A stretch of DNA of 5,749 nt from an uncultured Bacillota bacterium (GTDB lineage Bacteria > Bacillota > Clostridia > Peptostreptococcales > Anaerovoracaceae). The translations under genes were made by a program, and so were the position numbers. The first letter of the stretch is position 1. Every line of letters starts with the position of its first letter. The notes under the pieces were generated by a model, which ran no database searches, was not told where the DNA came from, and was given only the letters and a program-made list of their open reading frames with translations. This document shows positions 1 through 4,626 of this stretch, one piece after another. Location of the stretch: the NCBI GenBank assembly GCA_946631075.1, contig CAMOZS010000114.1, positions 1-5,749 on the forward strand. The letters run 5' to 3'.

Positions 1-137
1 AGGAGCTTGATATCGACGGAGGGGCTGTCGCTCTGCCGGGAGATGATGGTGACCTTGTCCCGGGTCTTTCTCAGCTTCAGAGGAGCGTAGACCAGCCGCA
101 TCAGGAGCACAGTTATTTGCAGGATCAGCCGCTTCAT
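1..137 (-). CDS. CDP-glycerol glycerophosphotransferase-like protein, N-terminal part only
   Basis: Only the first 45 codons are in the window; the gene continues past base 1. Translation from the ATG at 137-135 begins MKRLILQITVLLMRLVYAPL. After this hydrophobic or amphipathic start comes a KVTIISRQSDSPSVDIKL segment at residues 28-45. A basic or hydrophobic start followed by a (V/I)xFISRQSxxPSxDFxLL-like strand is familiar from the TagB/TagF-type family in Clostridia, which transfers glycerol phosphate from CDP-glycerol to a lipid-linked acceptor at the inner membrane face. The ATG overlaps the TGA of the ABC ATPase gene by 4 nt (ATGA, 137-134), which suggests translational coupling; a weak GGA lies just upstream. 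Position behind a TagGH-type exporter fits teichoic-acid or glycerol-phosphate polymer synthesis. The catalytic domain is not visible, so another glycosyltransferase with a similar start is possible. Confidence 0.65.
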   Translation of the reverse strand, partial: MKRLILQITVLLMRLVYAPLKLRKTRDKVTIISRQSDSPSVDIKL

Positions 138-1030
138 TGTTCCGATCCAACCTTATTGAGTTCCCGGATCATGGCTCTGGCTTTGTCCAGTTTCTTCTGG
201 GCTTCCTCCATCTTGAGCCTGGCTTCCTCCGACCCTGTCCTGGCAAACTCCGCCTCGGCGAGAGCCAGTTCCTTCTTGGCCCTTCTCCGTCTCTTGGCCG
301 CCTTTCCGGCGTCTTCGTAGAGGGCGATGGCCTGATCGATATCCCCGTCGTACTTGAGCTGTCCGTTGACCAGATAGATCCCCCTCTTGCAGAACTGTTT
401 GGCCGTGCTGGTCGAGTGGGTAACGAAGAGAAGGGTGACATTATCGTTTTCGATCACCTCGTTGACCCGGTCCAGACACTTGCTTCGGAATTCCTTGTCC
501 CCCACGCTCAGGGCCTCGTCCACGATCAGGATCTCCGGACGGATGTTGACGTTGACCGCGAAGCCCAGCCGGGCTCTCATGCCGGAGGAATAGGTCCTGA
601 CCGGCTGGTCTATGTATTCACCGATATCGGCGAATTCGATGATCTCATCTTCCAGACTCTTGATCTCATCGTCCAGAAGACCGCACAGCTGTCCCTTGAG
701 GAAGATGTTCTCCCTGCCGGTCAGCTCCGGGTCGAATCCGGAAGTCAATTCCAGAAGAGCGCTGACTCTTCCCCGGACGTCGATGGTCCCCTTGGTGGGA
801 TAGGAAACGCCGGTGATCATCTTCAGGATGGTGGACTTGCCTGCCCCGTTCCTGCCGAAAAAGGCGACTGTTTCTCCCCGGGCTACCTGGAAGGTCACAT
901 CCCGTACGGCCAGCTTTTCCTTGTAGGGGACTTTCTTGGAGAAGACGCCCAGCAGCCTTTTCTTGTCGTTCTTATAGAGTTTGAACCTCTTTGTCACATG
1001 ATTAAAATCGATGATGATATCTTTTTTCAT
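134..1030 (-). CDS. ABC transporter ATPase for teichoic acid / polysaccharide export (TagH/Wzt type)
   Basis: This 298-residue ATPase would power export of a lipid-linked wall polymer together with the adjacent permease. Motifs are complete: Walker A GRNGAGKST (59-67), ABC signature YSSGMRARL (147-155), Walker B ILIVDEAL (167-174) with catalytic Glu172, D-loop SVGD (175-178) and switch His205. The segment LTSGFDPELTGRENI (95-109) is typical of the TagH/Wzt/KpsT polysaccharide group. After about residue 240 a charged Ala/Glu/Lys/Arg-rich tail of some 58 residues is probably a coiled coil. It replaces the carbohydrate-binding domain of long Wzt proteins and the long C-terminal extension of Bacillus TagH. 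A strong Shine-Dalgarno AGGAGAGG (1043-1036) sits 5 nt before the ATG. The gene follows the permease by 24 nt and overlaps the next gene by 4 nt, so co-transcription is very likely. The exported polymer cannot be read from the sequence; teichoic acid is inferred from the neighbour. Confidence 0.93.
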   Translation of the reverse strand: MKKDIIIDFNHVTKRFKLYKNDKKRLLGVFSKKVPYKEKLAVRDVTFQVARGETVAFFGRNGAGKSTILKMITGVSYPTKGTIDVRGRVSALLELTSGFDPELTGRENIFLKGQLCGLLDDEIKSLEDEIIEFADIGEYIDQPVRTYSSGMRARLGFAVNVNIRPEILIVDEALSVGDKEFRSKCLDRVNEVIENDNVTLLFVTHSTSTAKQFCKRGIYLVNGQLKYDGDIDQAIALYEDAGKAAKRRRRAKKELALAEAEFARTGSEEARLKMEEAQKKLDKARAMIRELNKVGSEQ

Positions 1031-1054
1031 GAATGCCTCTCCTGCTCCATTGCC

Positions 1055-1861
1055 TTACAGAACGTCCGGGATCTCTCTGATCAGCTTGCGGTAGCTCCAG
1101 AACCCCGCCAGGACCATGACCACCAGCATGCCCATGAAGATCCCAAGCTGCAGGGGCTCCTCCCAGAACCAGGTGTCATAGATAAAGCAGTTGCGGTATC
1201 CCGTCGCAAAATAGGTGACCGGGTTGAAATACAGCAGCTTCTGCAGCCATGGAATGGTGATCTTGTTGACATCCCACAGGATTCCGGACATCCAGAAGAT
1301 GGGCTGTTTGATCGCCTTGATCAGGTTCTGCCAGTCCCTGCTCATGGCGCCCAGCATCGAGGAGAACATGGCCCAGAAGATGAAGAACATGAGCATGAAG
1401 AACATGTAAAATGGGATCTGCAGCCAGTACAGGGTCGGGAAATGACCCGTACCGATGAAGATCAGGATAACGATGAGCAGAAGGCCGATGTGCAGGGCCA
1501 GCTGGGCCAGGGCCACGAAGGTAGGGATCGTGGAGACCGGAAATTTCATCTTGGTTACCAGGTAGCGGTATTTGCGGATGGCATTGGTCCCTCCAGTGAT
1601 CATATCGCTCATGAAGAACCAGGCGCTGAATCCGGGGATCATCCACAGGATGAACGGAAATCCGTTCACCGGGCCTCCCCCTCTCAGCCCGTAGGTAAAA
1701 GCAAACCAAAACACGGCGATGGTCATGGAAGGTTTGATCAGGGCCCAGGCCCATCCCAGGGCCGCCCCGCTGTAGGTCTTCGTGATGTCCGCCTTGGCCA
1801 GTTTCAGAATCTGCCTCCGCCATTCGATGTGTTCATTGATTATTGCTTTTAACGTTGACAT
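1055..1861 (-). CDS. ABC-2 type permease for teichoic acid / polysaccharide export (TagG/Wzm type)
   Basis: This 268-residue integral membrane protein is the transmembrane partner of the ATPase encoded 24 nt downstream. The N-terminus has the cytoplasmic amphipathic stretch and the SGAALGWAWALIKP motif (31-44) that leads into the first membrane helix, as in TagG/Wzm/KpsM proteins. Likely membrane segments lie near residues 44-58, 67-88, 113-137, 146-172, a short one around 186-197, and 237-256. The YFNPVTYFATGYRN block (211-224) before the last helix matches the conserved NP-containing segment of the ABC-2 membrane family (PF01061). Length is normal for the family. The start at 1861 is supported by AAGGGAG (1873-1867) with 5-nt spacing. 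A long hairpin lies immediately upstream (1891-1931), so expression may depend on read-through from the transpeptidase gene or on a promoter I could not identify. Confidence 0.92.
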   Translation of the reverse strand: MSTLKAIINEHIEWRRQILKLAKADITKTYSGAALGWAWALIKPSMTIAVFWFAFTYGLRGGGPVNGFPFILWMIPGFSAWFFMSDMITGGTNAIRKYRYLVTKMKFPVSTIPTFVALAQLALHIGLLLIVILIFIGTGHFPTLYWLQIPFYMFFMLMFFIFWAMFSSMLGAMSRDWQNLIKAIKQPIFWMSGILWDVNKITIPWLQKLLYFNPVTYFATGYRNCFIYDTWFWEEPLQLGIFMGMLVVMVLAGFWSYRKLIREIPDVL

Positions 1862-1877
1862 TCAGTCTCCCTTGTAC

Positions 1878-1931
1878 AAAACAAAACGACAGCACCATGA
1901 GGACCATCACAGGGATGATTCTCATGATGCT
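1878..1931 (-). terminator. Long hairpin with U-rich tail, terminator or attenuator between the transpeptidase and permease genes
   Basis: An 18-bp imperfect inverted repeat, 1891-1908 and 1914-1931, surrounds a 5-nt loop (1909-1913). As minus-strand RNA all pairs form except one A-C mismatch, because two positions become G-U wobbles. As plus-strand RNA the same two positions are C-A mismatches and the former mismatch is a G-U wobble. The structure is therefore better in leftward transcripts. It is followed by GUCG and then two UUUU runs split by G (1886-1878), a moderate intrinsic-terminator tail. It starts 35 nt after the transpeptidase stop codon and ends just before the permease Shine-Dalgarno. 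It could end the transpeptidase transcript or reduce read-through into the export genes. The interrupted U-tract and 4-nt spacer leave termination strength uncertain. Confidence 0.6.
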
Positions 1932-1965
1932 TTTAACTTCTGACTCTATATATTCTCTCTATGAT

Positions 1966-3468
1966 CTAGAATACCAGGACCTTGGTCCCCTTCGGGCAGT
2001 GATCCCAGATCCACTCCGCGTTGTCGTTGGCGTTGCGGATGCAGCCGTTGGACTTGATGTGGCCCAGATATCTTACCCAGTTATATCCTGCGTACTGAGC
2101 CGGCTTGATCCCGTGGAGGGCGTTGAGGGTGGAGAAGCAATTCCAGTAATGGATGTGGTGTCTCCACTCGATCCTCTTGCCGATGGAGCAGTTTCCTGTC
2201 GGCGAGGGAGCTGACGCGGAACCGGAGGAGCAATCCCATACCTTGATCTGTTCCCATCTCTTGCCGTCGTCGGCCTTCTGGAAAATATGTACCTGCTGTG
2301 TGTACAGGCTTGCCCAGATCAGATACTTCTTGCTGGTCTTGCTGGGTCTGGCAAACTTCAGGTTCTTGTTGTTGATGAAGTATTCAGCCTCTTCCTCGGA
2401 ATAATCCTTGGATGTGGAATAGTAGGCCTTGCGGTTCTTGGCTCTGACGTTCATAAATCTGAAGTGGGCGCCCTTCTTGAAGAAGGAGTATTTGCCGCCG
2501 CCGTAGCCGTCGGTCATGATCTTCATGCCCCTCTTGAGCTTGAAGTGCTTCTTGCCGTTGGTACTGGTCAGAGTCGTTCCGCTCTTGATGGTGCAGCGGA
2601 TCCTGAGCTTGCTGACGCACTGTCTCTTCTTGAGGGTCCTGACCTTGGACTTGACCAGCTTGGTGGTCTCGGTGTACTTGGACTTGCTGTCATCCGCGTA
2701 GACGACGTATCTTGCGGCGTAGACCTTGTAGCTGTACTTCTTGTACATCTTGACCGTGCCCTTGACATTGTTCTCCCAGAAGGGGTGCTTAGCAACGCTG
2801 GGCTTCAGCTTGCCGTCGGTGGACTTATAGGCACCCAGCTTGGCCAGGTTTCTCGGCCAGCCCTTCTTGCCCCACTTCTTGTCCCCTCTCATGATGAGAT
2901 AGGTGTCGGCATCCTCGACCTTGTTCCACTTGAGCTTGATCTCCTTGTAGCCTGCCAGGGCCTTGAGTCCGGTGACCCGGGCCACGGTCGGCTTCTTGAT
3001 GGTGAATTTCACCGGAACAGTCTGTCCCGCGTAGGCGGAACCTTCCGCTCCCTTAACGATGGCCTTGGGCCACTTGGCCGAAACAGCCTTGTTGTGCTCG
3101 AAGGTAACGGTATAATCCATTCCCTCGGTCAGCACCGTCTCTCCGTCCTTAACGACCAGTTCCGGTTCGATGGCCGAACCGGTATAGACCTGGGCCGGGA
3201 TCGGATCGACCGTCATGGTTCCTGCGGCTAATTCCATGCCTTCATCCAGTGTCGCCTGATCTTCAGGCTGGACTTCAGGCTGGACCTCAGGCTGGACCTC
3301 ATCGGTCAATTCGCCGCCTTCCGGCGCTGTCTGCTCTTCAGTGACCTGGGTATCGGTCTGGATATCCAGGTCAGCATTCTGCTCTGTTGCGAATGCAGTT
3401 GTCCCCGTCATCGTGACCAACATGAACAATGAAGTCACGATCCCGATTAACCTCTTATGTTTGACCAT
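1966..3468 (-). CDS. Secreted L,D-transpeptidase-like (YkuD) protein with Ig-like and fibronectin-like modules
   Basis: This 500-residue exported protein probably remodels or crosslinks peptidoglycan. It opens with a signal peptide (basic MVKHKR, hydrophobic core about 7-22, probable cleavage after AFA at 27). A Glu/Asp/Gln-rich linker (28-80) contains a VQPE repeat. Residues 95-158 form an Ig-like module (YTGSAIEPE ... GMDYTVTF ... YAGQTVPVKFTI), and about 160-280 a fibronectin III-like module beginning VTGLKALAGYKEIKLKW. A lysine-rich, possibly SH3-like region (about 281-377) follows, then a C-terminal YkuD domain (about 378-500). The catalytic domain keeps PSPTG (421-425), His452 in LHG, and SNGCIR (473-478) with Cys476 as nucleophile. 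The usual family motif is SHGC, so Asn474 is a deviation. The protein has seven cysteines, all after residue 283. No LPXTG anchor or C-terminal membrane helix is visible. The start is set by AAAGGAG ending 8 nt before ATG and by the signal peptide. Enzymatic activity is likely but not certain. Confidence 0.88.
   Translation of the reverse strand: MVKHKRLIGIVTSLFMLVTMTGTTAFATEQNADLDIQTDTQVTEEQTAPEGGELTDEVQPEVQPEVQPEDQATLDEGMELAAGTMTVDPIPAQVYTGSAIEPELVVKDGETVLTEGMDYTVTFEHNKAVSAKWPKAIVKGAEGSAYAGQTVPVKFTIKKPTVARVTGLKALAGYKEIKLKWNKVEDADTYLIMRGDKKWGKKGWPRNLAKLGAYKSTDGKLKPSVAKHPFWENNVKGTVKMYKKYSYKVYAARYVVYADDSKSKYTETTKLVKSKVRTLKKRQCVSKLRIRCTIKSGTTLTSTNGKKHFKLKRGMKIMTDGYGGGKYSFFKKGAHFRFMNVRAKNRKAYYSTSKDYSEEEAEYFINNKNLKFARPSKTSKKYLIWASLYTQQVHIFQKADDGKRWEQIKVWDCSSGSASAPSPTGNCSIGKRIEWRHHIHYWNCFSTLNALHGIKPAQYAGYNWVRYLGHIKSNGCIRNANDNAEWIWDHCPKGTKVLVF
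3261..3301 (-). repeat. 12-bp in-frame tandem repeat encoding VQPE units
   Basis: Three consecutive 12-bp units (plus-strand cttcaggctgga, cttcaggctgga, cctcaggctgga at 3261-3296) and a partial fourth lie in the acidic linker of the transpeptidase. They encode EVQPEVQPEVQPEDQ-like residues (about 58-71). Units differ by a single base, so the array is young and could change copy number without breaking the frame. It probably acts as a flexible spacer between the signal peptide and the first folded module. Confidence 0.85.
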
Positions 3469-3476
3469 AATCTTAA

Positions 3477-3483
3477 CTCCTTT
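3477..3483 (-). promoter_or_regulatory. Ribosome binding site of the L,D-transpeptidase gene
   Basis: On the minus strand AAAGGAG (3483-3477) lies 8 nt before the ATG at 3468-3466. It is a near-consensus Shine-Dalgarno at good spacing and confirms the start that yields a complete signal peptide. Confidence 0.8.
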
Positions 3484-3531
3484 TTATGTCCGCTTCTTCT
3501 TATCCAAATAAAAGTAACTCTAATCTATAAT

Positions 3532-3560
3532 ATTGTACCAAGAATCGGACCAATAATCAA
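3532..3560 (-). promoter_or_regulatory. Predicted housekeeping promoter driving the L,D-transpeptidase gene
   Basis: Read leftward, TTGATT (-35, 3560-3555) and TACAAT (-10, 3537-3532) are separated by exactly 17 bp. They match the TTGACA/TATAAT consensus at 4 of 6 and 5 of 6 positions. Transcription would start near 3525, giving a leader of roughly 57 nt before the ATG. The spacer contains TCGGACC (3545-3551), which shares the CGGAC half of the palindrome at 3590-3602. The prediction rests on motif match and spacing only. Confidence 0.65.
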
Positions 3561-3589
3561 ATGAAATCTCTCTTTTTCCCCGTCTTCAT

Positions 3590-3602
3590 GTCCGGCCCGG
3601 AC
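3590..3602. promoter_or_regulatory. Candidate operator palindrome between the divergent promoters
   Basis: GTCCGGCCCGGAC is a perfect 6-bp inverted repeat around one central base. It stands out as a GC block in an AT-rich intergenic region. It abuts the -35 box of the rightward promoter (3603-3608), where a bound protein would compete with or contact RNA polymerase. Related half-sites occur at 3546-3550 (CGGAC, in the leftward promoter spacer) and at 3486-3492 (ATGTCCG, also at 3588-3594). No regulator gene is in the window. A short palindrome can arise by chance, so this is a candidate only. Confidence 0.35.
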
Positions 3603-3631
3603 TTGATAAACCCTGCCAAACATATTACAAT
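3603..3631 (+). promoter_or_regulatory. Predicted housekeeping promoter of the glycosyltransferase / ATP-grasp operon
   Basis: TTGATA (3603-3608, 5 of 6 to consensus) and TACAAT (3626-3631, 5 of 6) are spaced by 17 bp. The predicted start near 3638 gives a short leader of about 29 nt that includes the Shine-Dalgarno of the glycosyltransferase. The -10 box is identical to that of the divergent promoter, and the -35 differs by one base. Confidence 0.72.
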
Positions 3632-3655
3632 ATATAGTAACTATCGCGCACATGA

Positions 3656-3661
3656 GAGGAG
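3656..3661 (+). promoter_or_regulatory. Ribosome binding site that sets the glycosyltransferase start at 3667
   Basis: GAGGAG (3656-3661) lies 5 nt before the ATG at 3667. An upstream in-frame ATG at 3652 would place this site inside the coding region and would itself lack a good Shine-Dalgarno. The start at 3667 also gives the compact N-terminus MLYSVIIPCY expected for a family 2 glycosyltransferase. Confidence 0.75.
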
Positions 3662-3666
3662 ATTCC

Positions 3667-4620
3667 ATGCTGTATTCTGTTATTATCCCCTGCTACAAAT
3701 CATCTCACACGATCCGTCAGGTCGTGGAGCTGACCATAGATGAGCTGCAAAAGCTGGGCAAGACCCCCTTTGAATTCGTCCTGGTGGATGACGCATCGCC
3801 GGACGAGGGGCAGACCCTGGATGAACTCCACCGTCTGGCCGGGGATCACGACAGCGTGAGGATCGTGGAACTGGCCAAAAACGCCGGCCAGCACAACGCG
3901 GTCATGGCCGGTCTCAACGAATGCCGGGGGGATGTGATCATCTGCATGGACGACGACCTGCAGACCCACCCTTCCCAGCTGCCCGCCCTCTTCGAGGGTT
4001 TTGACCGGGGCTATGACATCGCCTACGGATACTATCCGGAGAAGAAGCACTCCGCTTTCCGCAATTTCGGAAGCTGGGTCAACTACATGTCCGTAAGGAT
4101 CCTGATCAACAAGCCCAAGGAACTGAAGACGTCCAGCTTTTGGATCATCCGACGCTTCGTCCGGGACTACGTGATCCAGTACCGGAGCTCCTTCACCCAC
4201 CTGCAGGGGCTTTTCCTGCGGACGACAAAGAACATCATCAGCGTGCCCATCCAGCACTTCGACCGGGCCTACGGCCAGTCCGGCTACACCATGAAAAAGC
4301 TGGTCAGCCTCTGGTCCAATATCATGGGTTACTCCATCGTTCCCCTCCGCATGGCAAGAAACGTCGGCTTCTTCTTCTCCCTGATCGGCTTTCTGGGAGC
4401 CATCGCCATCGTGCTGAAGAAGCTGCTGGCGCCCACCAGCGCCGTCGGATGGTTTTCGATGATGGCGGCTATCTTCTTCTTCTCGGGGCTGATCATGATG
4501 TTCCTGGGCATCATCGGAGAATACCTGGGACGGATGTATCTGGCTCAGGGCAACAATCCCCAGTATGTAGTGCGCCGCATCTACACAGGAAATGACACAG
4601 AACAGAAACACGGAGACTGA
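3667..4620 (+). CDS. Family 2 glycosyltransferase, polyprenyl-phosphate type (ArnC/GtrB/DPM1-like)
   Basis: This 317-residue enzyme probably transfers a sugar from a nucleotide donor to undecaprenyl phosphate at the cytoplasmic membrane face, making a lipid-linked sugar for later extracytoplasmic transfer. The GT-A fold starts with YSVIIPCYKSS (3-13), then VDDASPD (40-46) and AGQHNAVMAGL (73-83). The metal-binding MDDDLQTHP (94-102) matches the DxD region of ArnC-like enzymes. DRAYGQSGYTMKKL (199-212) matches the conserved R-x(2)-G-x-SxY loop region. Two C-terminal membrane helices (about 233-252 and 262-286) lead to GIIGEYLGRMYL (281-292), the characteristic end of this subfamily. Length is normal. 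The start at 3667 was preferred over 3652 because of the Shine-Dalgarno between them. The gene is followed after 6 nt by the ATP-grasp gene, so they form an operon. The sugar cannot be read from sequence. Confidence 0.92.
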   Translation: MLYSVIIPCYKSSHTIRQVVELTIDELQKLGKTPFEFVLVDDASPDEGQTLDELHRLAGDHDSVRIVELAKNAGQHNAVMAGLNECRGDVIICMDDDLQTHPSQLPALFEGFDRGYDIAYGYYPEKKHSAFRNFGSWVNYMSVRILINKPKELKTSSFWIIRRFVRDYVIQYRSSFTHLQGLFLRTTKNIISVPIQHFDRAYGQSGYTMKKLVSLWSNIMGYSIVPLRMARNVGFFFSLIGFLGAIAIVLKKLLAPTSAVGWFSMMAAIFFFSGLIMMFLGIIGEYLGRMYLAQGNNPQYVVRRIYTGNDTEQKHGD

Positions 4621-4626
4621 TATACT

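Noticed and set aside
137..1852. 571-codon open frame on the plus strand across the ABC transporter genes
   Set aside because: It is antisense to an intact ATPase and permease, crosses their intergenic gap, and its translation is low-complexity (HDHQHAHED-like) without domain motifs. It is best explained as a codon-bias shadow.
1930..1965. Promoter for the permease gene in the AT-rich stretch after the transpeptidase stop
   Set aside because: TATATA-like sequence is present on the minus strand, but no convincing -35 box lies 16-18 bp upstream, and the transcript would still have to pass the hairpin.
2287..3231. 314-codon open frame on the plus strand inside the transpeptidase gene
   Set aside because: Its Leu/Gly/Val/Asp-rich translation shows no signal or domain, while the minus strand carries a signal peptide, modules and a catalytic motif with a good Shine-Dalgarno.
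3652..3666. Upstream ATG at 3652 as start of the glycosyltransferase
   Set aside because: It would add MRGDS, place the GAGGAG Shine-Dalgarno inside the coding region, and start only about 14 nt after the predicted transcription start. ATG 3667 fits spacing and family N-termini better.
3561..3743. 60-codon plus-strand frame beginning in the divergent intergenic region
   Set aside because: It lacks a Shine-Dalgarno, begins upstream of the predicted promoter and overlaps the glycosyltransferase start in a different frame.
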